From the NCBI RefSeq assembly GCF_009689585.1, contig NZ_AP018694.1:3959501-4023500 (forward strand): DNA of 64,000 bases, in the 5' to 3' direction. How positions within the stretch are numbered: position 1 is the stretch's first letter; every line of letters begins with the position of its first letter. Made by a program: the position numbers and the translations under genes. Below, in pieces: positions 42,686 to 51,501 of this stretch. The DNA is from Aquipluma nitroreducens. Its GTDB lineage: Bacteria > Bacteroidota > Bacteroidia > Bacteroidales > Prolixibacteraceae. The notes beneath the pieces are model-generated. The model was given only the letters and a program-made list of their open reading frames with translations. It had not been told where the DNA came from and made no database searches.

Positions 42686-43558
42686 TTAATCGAAAATGTG
42701 TTCGCCGCAAGGTTCATCGTTACCGCATTCACAGTCGCAGCCTAATCCTTTTTCGTATTGAGTCAGCGCCCTCATGCTCATACCCATCGAAGAGAATCCT
42801 CCGTCGTGGAAAAGGTTCTGCATGGTTACTTTCTTCGTTAAATCGGAGAATAAGGAAATGCAATAATCGGCACATTCATCGCCGGTTGCATTGCCCAGGG
42901 GAGCCATACGTTCCGAGAAATCCATCAGTTTGTCCATTCCTTTTACACCGCTTCCGGCAGTGGTCAGGGTTGGCGATTGCGAAATGGTGTTGATACGAAC
43001 GTTTCTTTCGCGGCCATAAATGTATCCGAAACTACGGGCAATCGATTCGAGTAATGCCTTTGCATCAGCCATGTCGTTGTATCCGTAAAATGTGCGTTGT
43101 GCTGCAACATACGATAATGCGACAACTGATCCCCACTGATTTATGGCGTCCATTTTTCGGGCAACCTGTAATACTTTGTGGAATGATACAGCTGATACAT
43201 CCAACGTTTTCGAAAGATAACTGTAATCTAAATCACTGTAGTGACGCCCTTTTCTAACGTTTGGCGACATTCCGATTGAATGCAACACGAAATCGATTTT
43301 ACCTCCAAGGGCTTCCATCGATTGTTTGAAAAGATTTTCTAAATCTTCCACACTTGTAGCGTCAGCTTCAATGGCAATTGTGTTGCAAGCTTCAGCAAGT
43401 TGGGCGGTTTCACCCATACGCATTGCTACTCCGGTGTTGGTTAAGGTAAACGTAGCACCTTCTTCAAAAGCACGTTGAGCAACTTTCCAGGCAATTGAAT
43501 CGGCATTCAATGCTCCAAAAATAATTCCTCTTTTGCCTTTCAGTAAATTATAAGCCAT
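42686..43558 (-). CDS. fabI: Enoyl-[acyl-carrier-protein] reductase FabI with Cys-rich tail
   Basis: Final reduction of each fatty-acid elongation round. 290 residues; the FabI core is complete: GKRGIIFGALNADSIAW (NADH site), VLHSIGMS, and Tyr-x6-Lys in GYNDMADAKALL. The GERNVRINTISQSPTLTTAG region is also present. The last 20 residues are unusual: CDCECGNDEPCGEHIFD carries four Cys and a His. Ordinary FabI ends after the helix near residue 265. The tail could bind zinc or iron; this is only an inference. Transcribed toward the deacylase. Confidence 0.93.
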   Translation of the reverse strand: MAYNLLKGKRGIIFGALNADSIAWKVAQRAFEEGATFTLTNTGVAMRMGETAQLAEACNTIAIEADATSVEDLENLFKQSMEALGGKIDFVLHSIGMSPNVRKGRHYSDLDYSYLSKTLDVSAVSFHKVLQVARKMDAINQWGSVVALSYVAAQRTFYGYNDMADAKALLESIARSFGYIYGRERNVRINTISQSPTLTTAGSGVKGMDKLMDFSERMAPLGNATGDECADYCISLFSDLTKKVTMQNLFHDGGFSSMGMSMRALTQYEKGLGCDCECGNDEPCGEHIFD

Positions 43559-43581
43559 AGTTTAAAATTTATGAAATGAGA

Positions 43582-43621
43582 CCCGTGAATCGGGACGAAT
43601 TCCTCACCTGCATTAAGCAGG
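43582..43621 (-). promoter_or_regulatory. Hairpins in the fabI leader
   Basis: CCCG-tgaat-CGGG and CCTGC-attaa-GCAGG lie 25-65 bases before the fabI ATG on the minus strand. No FapR-like palindrome was recognised. They may simply be structured leader sequence. Confidence 0.35.
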
Positions 43622-43700
43622 CATGTGACCATTAAAAATCAAATTAATACTAACGATTAGATAACAACTATTACTTAAAATGGTTGCTAATTCATGCAAA

Positions 43701-43744
43701 TTAAAACAAATTGCCAGTCTGGTTGCGAAATCCAGACTGGCAAT
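43701..43744 (-). terminator. Terminator of the bat operon
   Basis: ATTGCCAGTCTGG-...-CCAGACTGGCAAT is a perfect 13-bp stem. On the minus strand it is followed by a T-rich tail (TTGTTTTAATTT), 21 bases past the batE stop. Confidence 0.85.
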
Positions 43745-43764
43745 TCTATAAAAATGATGATTTC

Positions 43765-44514
43765 TTAAATCCGTTCGACCGATTCAGTTAGCAGCCATCC
43801 TTTGTTCCCATCGGATAAACTGATTTCGACCCAATCGCCAAGTTTGTCAGTAATTCTAACTTTTAGACCTTCGTGGATGACAAACAAGTTGGTTCCTTTT
43901 TCAGATGGAGAGCTTTTTACAGTTACAGTGGGCTGCATCACAATGGCATAGGAATGATTGACCAACCTGCTTTTTTGTTTGGCCGCAAACGACCAACTAA
44001 AAATCGTGAACAAAATCAGAAAGCAACCCGACCAGAATGTAATCCGTTTGACCTCGCTGGTTTTAGCAAAGAAGTAAAATCCCATCATAGTTAAAAATAC
44101 GACGAAACAAATAATACTTATCACAGCCCACGTATCGGTGGTTTGGCTGTTTACAATTGCATTCCACCACCTGACGATAAATATTCCGGGTAATTCCTGA
44201 ATAGAATCGACTACTTTCTGGTTGGCCACCTGAAGATTAAATTCAACATCCTGATCGTCAGGCGCTAAAAGTTTGGCCCGTTCGTAATTCAGGATTGAAA
44301 GTGTATATTGTTTGGTTTTGTAATACGCATTTCCGAGGTTGAAATAGACTTCAGGCGACTCGATACCAGCCATTAAAATTTGGTTGTAACCATCAATGGC
44401 CTTTTGGAATTCCTCTTTGGCGTAATGTTCGTTTGCCTTCTGAATCAGATCGTTCTGTGCAAAAACTGTCGCAGTAAACAAAATCGCCAGTATTGTATAG
44501 ATTATTCGTTTCAT
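43765..44514 (-). CDS. batE: BatE: TPR and SH3-domain membrane protein
   Basis: A 249-residue protein, the last gene of the bat operon. Signal peptide to about residue 20. TPRs (YFNLGNAYYKTKQYTLSILNYERAKLLAPDD) are followed by two membrane helices at about 135-158 and 163-180. The C-terminal SH3-like domain is VTVKSSPSEKGTNLFVIHEGLKVRI...GKGWLL. The family is a component of the Bat aerotolerance machinery; its molecular activity is not established. It is followed by the operon terminator. Confidence 0.9.
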   Translation of the reverse strand: MKRIIYTILAILFTATVFAQNDLIQKANEHYAKEEFQKAIDGYNQILMAGIESPEVYFNLGNAYYKTKQYTLSILNYERAKLLAPDDQDVEFNLQVANQKVVDSIQELPGIFIVRWWNAIVNSQTTDTWAVISIICFVVFLTMMGFYFFAKTSEVKRITFWSGCFLILFTIFSWSFAAKQKSRLVNHSYAIVMQPTVTVKSSPSEKGTNLFVIHEGLKVRITDKLGDWVEISLSDGNKGWLLTESVERI

Positions 44515-44533
44515 ACTCTAAAATTTCAATTGT

Positions 44534-46378
44534 TTACTTGATTTGCTTTTCAAAAATTCCCATTACTTTGGCAGCCCCATCGTATATTTCTGTCATAGTT
44601 CCTGAAAATGCTGAAGGTGCGTATCGGGCAAATTCACAGTCGTCAATTATTTTCATTAATTCAGAAACTACATCCTGTTCTATCCCTTTATCAAGCAGGC
44701 TTGCCGCAGCTTTCTCCCTGTTCAGATCGGCTACCGGGATGGCTAATTTATCACTTAAATAACCCCACAAAGCTTTAATTACTGCTTCGTAGAATTTTTC
44801 GGCCTGGTTACTTTTCAGGAAGCCCGACGCTTCTTTTAGCCGTTTCAAGGCTACTTTGTTTGCTCGTTTATTTTTGACCAAAGTGAGATTTTTACTTTCC
44901 TCGATCTTTTTGCGATTAACTACATAGAAGACAGCAAATGCGAGCGTACTTAGGATGAAAATACTGTAAAACTCAATGGTGCCATAGAAGGTGCTTCCTT
45001 TAGGTTTCAATTGTGTTCTGTTTTGTTTGATGTATCGGATGTCTTTTCCGATCATTTTTACATCCTCTTTGGAATACGAATTGACCACTCCTGAATTCTG
45101 GTCGTCTTTCCCTTTTTCGATCTTGATGTTGAACGCTTCGGTCGATTTAGTCACGAATTGGCGGGTCGATGGATTGAAGGATACAAACTGAACTGCTGGT
45201 ATCGTGAAGTTTCCGGCATATCGCGGAATAAATAAGTATTCGAAAGTAACAGAACCGCTCATCCCGTTGTCGCTGGCCATGGTTTTGTCAGTCGTTTTGG
45301 GTTCGTAAGCTTCAAAATCCTGAGGCAATTCAATTTTGGGCGGATTTATCAGATTGAGGTTCCCGGTTCCTGAAACGGTTAATTTCAGAGTCATGGCCTC
45401 GTTCGATTTGGCTGTAGTTTTGTCCAATGTTCCGGAGAAAGTGAAATTACCAACTGCTCCGTTAAAATTAGCCGGTTGGTTGGGCAAATCTTTTACATTA
45501 ATGGTTACCGGATCGCTCACTACTTTTGCTTTTACAACGCGGTAGTTGTCAAAAAAATCGTCAAAAAAACCTTGTTGCTGGCGAACTCTTTGCCGAACCA
45601 GACAGGTAATCTCGAACGGATCGATGCGGATATTCCCGGTTTGTTGTGGGAACAAAATGGTCTTTTTGAGAATACCTACCTGATAGATTTTGCCGTTGTA
45701 AACTTCGCGTGTAAAATTAACCTGAGTTGGGACATCAATGTCTTTGGTCCAGAATCCTTCGTACGATGGCAGTTTTACGTCGTCAAATCCATTTAACGGA
45801 ACATTCTGACTGATGTATAATTTTACAGTCGACAGAATTTGTTCTCCTTTTGATACATTGGTTTTATCGACGGCAACCCGAACAAACAGATTGTCTTTGC
45901 TAATATTGCCTGAAGGAGTATCGTCTTGCTGCTGTTGCGCATTTTGTTGCGACCCCCCTTGTTGTCCGGACGATTGTTGGGGCTGACCTTTAACAACCTG
46001 AATGTTCAGACTATTTGATTCGTATGTTTTTCCTCCAACTTTAATTGACGCAGGTCGTATCGAAAATTTCCCTTCTTTTTTAGCCCGAAGAATGAAAATA
46101 TAGGAAAAGCTTGATGTTTGCGTTGTTTTCCCATTTATGATTTGTATGCTTGAACTTTGCGAAGTGGATGGTCCCATTAAAACATCGAAATTCGACAAAT
46201 CGGGCAGCTGAAGGTCAGTGCCTCTTTCATTCAGTGTAAAGCCTAACCTGAATTGTTCTCCCATGGCAACCACTTCCGGTCCTTCCATGACGAATTGCGT
46301 GCTGTCGGCCATTGCAACAAGGCCAACCAGCATAAAAACCAATACTATTTTTATTTTTCTGATCATAGTTTTCTCCAA
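44534..46378 (-). CDS. batD: BatD: oxygen-tolerance-type membrane protein
   Basis: A 614-residue protein. Signal peptide MIRKIKIVLVFMLVGLVAMA. Repeated Ig-like beta domains cover residues about 25-430 (FVMEGPEVVAMGEQFRLGFTLNE, FNGAVGNFTFSGTLDKTTAKSNEAMTL). One membrane helix sits near residue 470 (IEFYSIFILSTLAFAVFYVV), and a cytoplasmic helical tail follows. A Gln/Gly/Ser-rich linker is at residues 130-150. The family is BatD/oxygen tolerance. It overlaps nothing; 140 bases separate it from batC. Confidence 0.92.
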   Translation of the reverse strand: MEKTMIRKIKIVLVFMLVGLVAMADSTQFVMEGPEVVAMGEQFRLGFTLNERGTDLQLPDLSNFDVLMGPSTSQSSSIQIINGKTTQTSSFSYIFILRAKKEGKFSIRPASIKVGGKTYESNSLNIQVVKGQPQQSSGQQGGSQQNAQQQQDDTPSGNISKDNLFVRVAVDKTNVSKGEQILSTVKLYISQNVPLNGFDDVKLPSYEGFWTKDIDVPTQVNFTREVYNGKIYQVGILKKTILFPQQTGNIRIDPFEITCLVRQRVRQQQGFFDDFFDNYRVVKAKVVSDPVTINVKDLPNQPANFNGAVGNFTFSGTLDKTTAKSNEAMTLKLTVSGTGNLNLINPPKIELPQDFEAYEPKTTDKTMASDNGMSGSVTFEYLFIPRYAGNFTIPAVQFVSFNPSTRQFVTKSTEAFNIKIEKGKDDQNSGVVNSYSKEDVKMIGKDIRYIKQNRTQLKPKGSTFYGTIEFYSIFILSTLAFAVFYVVNRKKIEESKNLTLVKNKRANKVALKRLKEASGFLKSNQAEKFYEAVIKALWGYLSDKLAIPVADLNREKAAASLLDKGIEQDVVSELMKIIDDCEFARYAPSAFSGTMTEIYDGAAKVMGIFEKQIK

Positions 46379-46517
46379 TATTCCTGATTCAAAATTGTTC
46401 CAAATTTAAATCTCCGCGCTGGAAGTTGCAAGTTCCTTTTGACAAACGTCCGACAGAGCACACACTATAGCCAAAGTGAAAACTCTCCGGACTTCTGTCT
46501 TCGGTCTCCCTACTTTT
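46379..46517. repeat. Intergenic repeat string between batC and batD
   Basis: Contains GACTTCTGTCTTCGGTCTCC near 46488, resembling the string at about 55707-55742 and its inverse at about 19775. It is a dispersed CCGGTCT/CCGGAAACGG-type filler. No gene. Confidence 0.5.
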
Positions 46518-47312
46518 CTACCAGTCCTTCTCAACCTTTTTCGATTCGGCTTTTAAGGCCTGAACCTTTTTTACTTTGTCCTGAATCTTTTTTTCATTAT
46601 TTTCTAATGCCTGCAACATTTGTTCGGCATTTTGTTTCGATATTTTATTCTGTTGCTGCTGCTGCTGTTTTTGATCTTTATTTTGCTGGTCTTTATTCTG
46701 TTTATCCTGATCCTTTTTCTGGTCCTTATTCTGATCTTTTTTATCCTGATCTTTATTCTTGTCTTTATCCTTATCCTTGTCCTTATCTTTGTCTTTATTT
46801 TTATCGTCCTTCTTCTTCTGATCCTGCTGCTTTTTCTTCATATTCATGGCATACAGCAGATTGTATTTGGTTTCCAGGTCATTTGGATTGTTGCGAAGTG
46901 CATCTTTGTAAGCAGCAATACTTTCATCCAGTTTATTCTTCATCAGAAGAGAGTTCCCCATGTTATGAAGAGCTCTGCTTTTTTCAACTTTATTGGTTGT
47001 TTTATCGGCAATCTCCTTGAATTTTTCTGCCGATTGATCAAACTTCTTCTGTTTATATAAAGCATTAGCGAGGTTGAAATTCCATTTGGTATCATCCGGC
47101 TTTTTCTCCAGCGCTTTGAGGTATTCAATCTCAGCCTTATTGAACTGAACCGTGTCGAGACGGCTGGTATCTTTCATCGCAGCCTCGTAGAATTTGTTTC
47201 CCTGTCTGACAAATTTGCGTTCGTTTTGAGCCTGACTTGCAGCAGCCCAAACCAACAAAAATAGGATCAGTATATATTTTCGTTTCATATCTCTTCTATT
47301 TTCTTTCTCCAA
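46518..47312 (-). CDS. batC: BatC: TPR protein with Lys/Asp/Gln low-complexity region
   Basis: A 264-residue protein. Signal peptide to about residue 28. TPRs at residues 35-150 (WNFNLANALYKQKKFDQSAEKF, SRALHNMGNSLLMKNKLDESIAAY). A long KDKDKD/QDKQNKDQ region spans residues about 155-235, and a helical end follows. This low-complexity region is typical of Bacteroidota BatC and makes the opposite strand look like a hydrophobic ORF. The N-terminal 17 bases overlap the batB end, so the two are translationally coupled. Confidence 0.87.
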   Translation of the reverse strand: MEKENRRDMKRKYILILFLLVWAAASQAQNERKFVRQGNKFYEAAMKDTSRLDTVQFNKAEIEYLKALEKKPDDTKWNFNLANALYKQKKFDQSAEKFKEIADKTTNKVEKSRALHNMGNSLLMKNKLDESIAAYKDALRNNPNDLETKYNLLYAMNMKKKQQDQKKKDDKNKDKDKDKDKDKDKNKDQDKKDQNKDQKKDQDKQNKDQQNKDQKQQQQQQNKISKQNAEQMLQALENNEKKIQDKVKKVQALKAESKKVEKDW

Positions 47313-48354
47313 ACAATTTGAAATTTTTCAGGTACTTGTTTTTTCGTTCAAGTATCAGGTAGTCAAGTAAAATCAGGAACAAGCCTAAGCCAATGAAATA
47401 CTGAAACTTATCATCGTAGTCAGCATAGGTCTGGGTTTCAAGCTCCGATTTTTCCATCTTGTTCACTTCGCTTAAAAGATTGTTTAACCCCACCTGCGCA
47501 TTATTTGCCCTGATGTATGCTCCTTTTCCTGCTTCGGCAATCTTTTGAAGCATTTGCTCGTCGAGTTTGGTTACAATTGTATTTCCCTGCCTGTCTTTAC
47601 GATAACTTTTTTGCCCGTTTCTGAATTCCGGAATTGGTCCGCCTTCAGGAGATCCCATTCCGATTGTATAAACTACGATTCCTTTTTTTGCTGCCTCAGT
47701 TGCTGCACCTATTGCATCATCCTCATGATTTTCCCCATCGGTAATGATGATCATGGCCTTGCTGCCTTCGAAAGTTGGACTAAACGATTTTATTCCCAGT
47801 TGGATGGCGGCTCCAATCGCAGTTCCCTGTGTTGGCACCATATCCGGACTAATCGAATTCAGGAATAATTTGGCAGAAACGTAGTCGGCGGTGATTGGGA
47901 GTTGTGTATAGGCATCGCCTGCAAAAACAATCAAACCGATTTTATCGTTGCTCAGTTTATCGACCAGTTGTGAAATGGCTCGTTTTGCACGCTCAAGCCT
48001 GTTGGGCTGAATATCTTCCGACATCATACTGTTCGAAACGTCAAGTGCGATCATCAATTCGATACCCTTGCGTTTTTCGGTTTTCAGTTTAGAGCCAAAC
48101 TGCGGACGTGCAATACCTATAATGATGCTCGTAAGCGCCATCAACAATACAATAAATTTTAGTATTGGCCTTCCTGTGCTGGCATTAGGCATCAGTATCG
48201 ACATAATTTCCTTCTGTCCGAATGAGGCCAACGCTTTCTTTCGCTTCATTCTGGAATACCAGAAAAAAACGATCATTACTGGTATGAGCAATAATGCATA
48301 TAAATATTCAGGATTTGCTATTCTAAACATGTCTTCAAATTTCGGCTTCGACAA
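47296..48354 (-). CDS. batB: BatB: von Willebrand A-domain membrane protein
   Basis: A 352-residue protein with helices near residues 12-32 and 60-78, and one near the C-terminus (FIGLGLFLILLDYLIL). The VWFA domain lies at residues about 85-280 with MIDAS motif ELMIALDVSNSMMSED and IIITDGENHEDD. It shares domain order with BatA and probably binds partners through the metal site. In the operon with moxR and DUF58. Confidence 0.92.
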   Translation of the reverse strand: MSKPKFEDMFRIANPEYLYALLLIPVMIVFFWYSRMKRKKALASFGQKEIMSILMPNASTGRPILKFIVLLMALTSIIIGIARPQFGSKLKTEKRKGIELMIALDVSNSMMSEDIQPNRLERAKRAISQLVDKLSNDKIGLIVFAGDAYTQLPITADYVSAKLFLNSISPDMVPTQGTAIGAAIQLGIKSFSPTFEGSKAMIIITDGENHEDDAIGAATEAAKKGIVVYTIGMGSPEGGPIPEFRNGQKSYRKDRQGNTIVTKLDEQMLQKIAEAGKGAYIRANNAQVGLNNLLSEVNKMEKSELETQTYADYDDKFQYFIGLGLFLILLDYLILERKNKYLKNFKLFGERK

Positions 48355-48448
48355 GCTCAGTCACCGGTTCTTTATTCACGAATACCGATGTCTGATATCT
48401 TAGCTATGTTTTTGTCTAATATCTATTATCTAGTACCTTTTTGTTTTT
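48355..48448. repeat. TCTAATATCTA string between batA and batB
   Basis: TTTGTCTAATATCTATTATCTAGT at 48411-48434 matches 18971-18994 at 22 of 24 positions, in the same orientation. Confidence 0.65.
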
Positions 48449-49441
48449 CTAAGGGATATTTCTGAAAATAGTTGTCTTCAGGAACATGCTCAACAGCAAG
48501 AGAAATGCGCCTGCGAGGGCATATTTCAGATACTGTTCCTCTTTTTTGCTGTATTCCTTGACATCGATTTTCGACTTTTCAAGTTTGTCTATTTCCTTGT
48601 AAATCTCGGTCAGGCTGGTGTTGTTTGTTGCTCTGAAATATTTCCCGTCGGTTGTTTCAGCTATTTTTTGCAAAGTGGGTTCGTCAATTTCAACTTTCAT
48701 ATCGCGAACCTGAACTCCAAATGGCGTTTGCATGGGGTAGGGCGCTGTGCCAATAGTTCCTATTCCAACGGTATATACCCTTATCCCGAATGTTTTAGCC
48801 AGTTCGGCAGCAGTTACCGGAGCTATTTCTCCACGGTTATTTACACCGTCGGTAAGCAAAATAATCACTTTGCTAATGGCATTGCTTTCTTTAAGCCGGG
48901 AAACTGCTGTTGCTAAACCGTTGCCTATCGCGGTTCCGTCTTCAATCATGCCACTTTCAATATTCCTGAAAAGGTTGATTACAGTGGCGTGGTCGGTTGT
49001 GAGCGGACATTGGGTGAAACTTTCGCCTGAAAATATGACTAACCCAATTTTATCGTTCGGACGACCTGAAATAAATTGAGTAGCTACGTCTTTTGCTGCT
49101 TCAATTCGGTTGGGTTGGAAGTCCATGGCTAACATCGAACTCGAAATATCAAGTGCAATCACAATGTCGATTCCTTCGGTGGTCACATTCTGCCAGCTAT
49201 TTGACGACTGTGGACGGGCCAATGCCAGTATCAGAAACGACATGCTCGATAGCAAAATTACGAAGACGCTGTGGCGGAAATAATATTTCCAGCTCTTCGG
49301 GATTTTTGCAAAACCCATATTCGAAGAAAACTGTATGCTGGCACCCATTTTCTTTTGTTGCCAGATGTACCATGCAATCATGGGTATCAAAAGCAGAAAC
49401 AGGTAGAAAAATTCGGGATTCTTATAACTCATTCCAATCAT
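48449..49441 (-). CDS. batA: BatA: von Willebrand A-domain membrane protein
   Basis: A 330-residue protein with two N-terminal membrane helices (FYLFLLLIPMIAWYIW and SVFVILLSSMSFLILALARP) and one at the C-terminus. The VWFA domain runs residues 90-280 with MIDAS motif DIVIALDISSSMLAMD, and VIILLTDGVNNRGE. It is similar to BatB. Expression with MoxR suggests a chaperone-assisted metal or complex assembly. Confidence 0.92.
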   Translation of the reverse strand: MIGMSYKNPEFFYLFLLLIPMIAWYIWQQKKMGASIQFSSNMGFAKIPKSWKYYFRHSVFVILLSSMSFLILALARPQSSNSWQNVTTEGIDIVIALDISSSMLAMDFQPNRIEAAKDVATQFISGRPNDKIGLVIFSGESFTQCPLTTDHATVINLFRNIESGMIEDGTAIGNGLATAVSRLKESNAISKVIILLTDGVNNRGEIAPVTAAELAKTFGIRVYTVGIGTIGTAPYPMQTPFGVQVRDMKVEIDEPTLQKIAETTDGKYFRATNNTSLTEIYKEIDKLEKSKIDVKEYSKKEEQYLKYALAGAFLLLLSMFLKTTIFRNIP

Positions 49442-49453
49442 TGTTTCATTCGG

Positions 49454-50482
49454 TTATTTTACATCTTTTATTTCTTCCGCAGATACTTCTTGCGATACAA
49501 CTGCTGTCTTTTCAGGAGCTTTTATTTCTTCTTTTTTCGTTTGATTGACGAAGAAATAGGCATTCATTAATGTCAGATTGTTGTCGTCGGTTAGCGGTGT
49601 GTACTTGGCAAACTTTACCAAATCAGCCAAACTCAGAATGTGCTGAAGCTGATCGCGTGTTTTTTCGTCGCACAAGTTTTTTTGCTGCTTAAAAATACCG
49701 ATTGTTTCGCTTGATGTCTGTTCCATGGCCGGAATGTCGAACCGGTTCTGAATGTATGTTCGGATGGTATCAGAAACTTCAGAATAGTATTGCTTAATTT
49801 TTTCCTGTTGCCATAATTTTTGTGTTTTAATCCGGTCGAGTTCGCGCAAGGCAACAATGTGAGCCGGTTCTGCCGGTTTTTCAGGCTTGACAAACAGCGG
49901 AACATTCTTTTTCTTCCAACGGATGTAGTAGAAAATGAAAAAGATGATGGCTGCCAGCAGGATAATGGCTAATATATATGGCATTACTTCTTTTAAAGTA
50001 ACAGGTGCTCCATAAACGGTTTTAATGTCAACAGGCCCTTTGGTTGTGTCTATTTTCATACCATGCACCTGAAACATCAATTCTCTGGTAGCTGCCGAAT
50101 CCAACAGTTGTCCATTTTTCATTCTGAAATAGAATGGTGGAATCTGGTGTCGGCCACTGTCAAACGAAGTAATTAAAAGACTTTGAGTCAGTCGTACCCG
50201 ATCTTTGTCATCGAGCTTGAAGGTGTCAATTTTTGAACGATTGACCACCTCAATCTTTGAACTGAATGTGTCGGGTATCTGCGGAAACTGAACATTGAGA
50301 TCTTTTGGTTTCTCGATTTCGAGGAGCATTTTAAGCTGGTCGCCAATGAGAATATGCGTTGAGTCGATACTTGCCTTAACGGTTACTTGTTGTGCCTGAA
50401 GCGTATGGATACTACCTGAAAGCAAAACAAAAAGTACGACGTATAACAAACTTTGCTTCATCTGAAATTTATTTTTATCCAC
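49454..50482 (-). CDS. Bat-operon membrane protein of unknown function (DUF4381-like)
   Basis: A 342-residue protein. Signal peptide at residues about 10-30. A beta-rich periplasmic part follows (KASIDSTHILIGDQLKMLLEIE), then a membrane helix near residue 172 (ILAIILLAAIIFFIFYY) and a cytoplasmic helical domain. The layout matches the unnamed gene between DUF58 and batA in many Bacteroidota operons. Its first eight bases overlap the end of the DUF58 gene. ATG 50461 is an alternative start. Confidence 0.75.
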   Translation of the reverse strand: MDKNKFQMKQSLLYVVLFVLLSGSIHTLQAQQVTVKASIDSTHILIGDQLKMLLEIEKPKDLNVQFPQIPDTFSSKIEVVNRSKIDTFKLDDKDRVRLTQSLLITSFDSGRHQIPPFYFRMKNGQLLDSAATRELMFQVHGMKIDTTKGPVDIKTVYGAPVTLKEVMPYILAIILLAAIIFFIFYYIRWKKKNVPLFVKPEKPAEPAHIVALRELDRIKTQKLWQQEKIKQYYSEVSDTIRTYIQNRFDIPAMEQTSSETIGIFKQQKNLCDEKTRDQLQHILSLADLVKFAKYTPLTDDNNLTLMNAYFFVNQTKKEEIKAPEKTAVVSQEVSAEEIKDVK

Positions 50483-51347
50483 GTTTTTTAAAGAGGCTGA
50501 TCAATGATTTTACATAGTCGTGGTTGGTGCTGATACTCACATAATCCACCCGGCTTCTTTTAAAACTGTTGTCAAGTTGTGCCGAAAGGTCCTTCCACCA
50601 TTTCCTGTATATCGATCTGGCCATCCGGTCCGAACTGTCGACCCAGGTATAACTGCCTGTTTCAGCATCTTTCAGTTTGATCATCCCAATGTTTGGCAGT
50701 TGAGTTTCGCGCTCATCGTAAATACGCAAAGCCACCACATCGTGCCGGTTATTGGCAATCGAAAGTGCATTTTCCAGATTATCTTCTTTTTGAATAAAGT
50801 CGGAAATCACAAAGGCAGTGCACCGTTTCTTAATGGCATTGGTAAAGTACCTGATCGCTCCTGAAATATCGGTTCCACGAGCCTGAGGCTCAAAATCAAT
50901 TAATTCGCTGATGATCCGCAGGATGTGGCTTCTTCCTTTTTTCGGGGGAATAAACTTTTCAATTCGATCGGAAAAGAAAATGACCCCAATTTTGTCGTTG
51001 TTCTGTATGGCTGAAAATGCCAGAACTGCTGCAATTTCGGTTACAATATTCTTTTTCAACTTATCCATCGACCCGAATTCGCGCGATCCGCTTACATCGA
51101 TCAACAGCATCACAGTTAATTCGCGTTCTTCTTCGTATATTTTAACGAACGGTTTATTGTAACGGGCAGTCACATTCCAGTCGATGTTTCGAATATCATC
51201 GCCAAACTGGTATTCACGAACCTCACTGAAAGCCATCCCACGTCCTTTGAATGCACTGTGGTACTCGCCCGCAAAAATATTACGGCTCAATCCACGTGTT
51301 TTTATTTCAATTTTTCGGACTCGTTTTAAAAGTTCGCTTGTTTCCAT
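50475..51347 (-). CDS. DUF58-domain protein of the bat operon
   Basis: A 290-residue cytoplasmic protein. Hallmark: EVREYQFGDDIRNIDWNVTARYNKPFVKIYEEERELTVMLLIDVSGS. The DxSGS MIDAS-like site shows the VWFA-type fold. It occurs with MoxR ATPases across bacteria and probably is its partner. Downstream of moxR by 155 bases containing TTTCGGGTTACG repeats. Stop overlaps the next gene. Confidence 0.9.
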   Translation of the reverse strand: METSELLKRVRKIEIKTRGLSRNIFAGEYHSAFKGRGMAFSEVREYQFGDDIRNIDWNVTARYNKPFVKIYEEERELTVMLLIDVSGSREFGSMDKLKKNIVTEIAAVLAFSAIQNNDKIGVIFFSDRIEKFIPPKKGRSHILRIISELIDFEPQARGTDISGAIRYFTNAIKKRCTAFVISDFIQKEDNLENALSIANNRHDVVALRIYDERETQLPNIGMIKLKDAETGSYTWVDSSDRMARSIYRKWWKDLSAQLDNSFKRSRVDYVSISTNHDYVKSLISLFKKRG

Positions 51348-51351
51348 TAAA

Positions 51352-51500
51352 TTTTCATGTTACGTGTTTCGGGTTACGTGTTTCGGGTTAAACATGCAAC
51401 TCACAACATTTACTTTTTTAACTTCCAGATTGCTATGGGTTGGTCTTTACGCGTTGGTCTTTTACTCGCAACCCGCAACTCACAACCCGAATCGTTTTTT
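51352..51500. repeat. TTTCGGGTTACG-type repeats between moxR and the DUF58 gene
   Basis: GTGTTTCGGGTTAC occurs twice at about 51364-51390, with related CAACCCGCAACTCAC strings near 51468-51490. These are the opposite orientation of the CCCGAAACCCG unit seen at 15425-15482. Confidence 0.6.
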
Positions 51501-51501
51501 T

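Noticed and set aside
46620-47060. Hydrophobic 146-codon plus-strand frame that looks like a membrane protein
   Set aside because: Complement of the Lys/Asp/Gln-rich part of batC; an artefact of low complexity.
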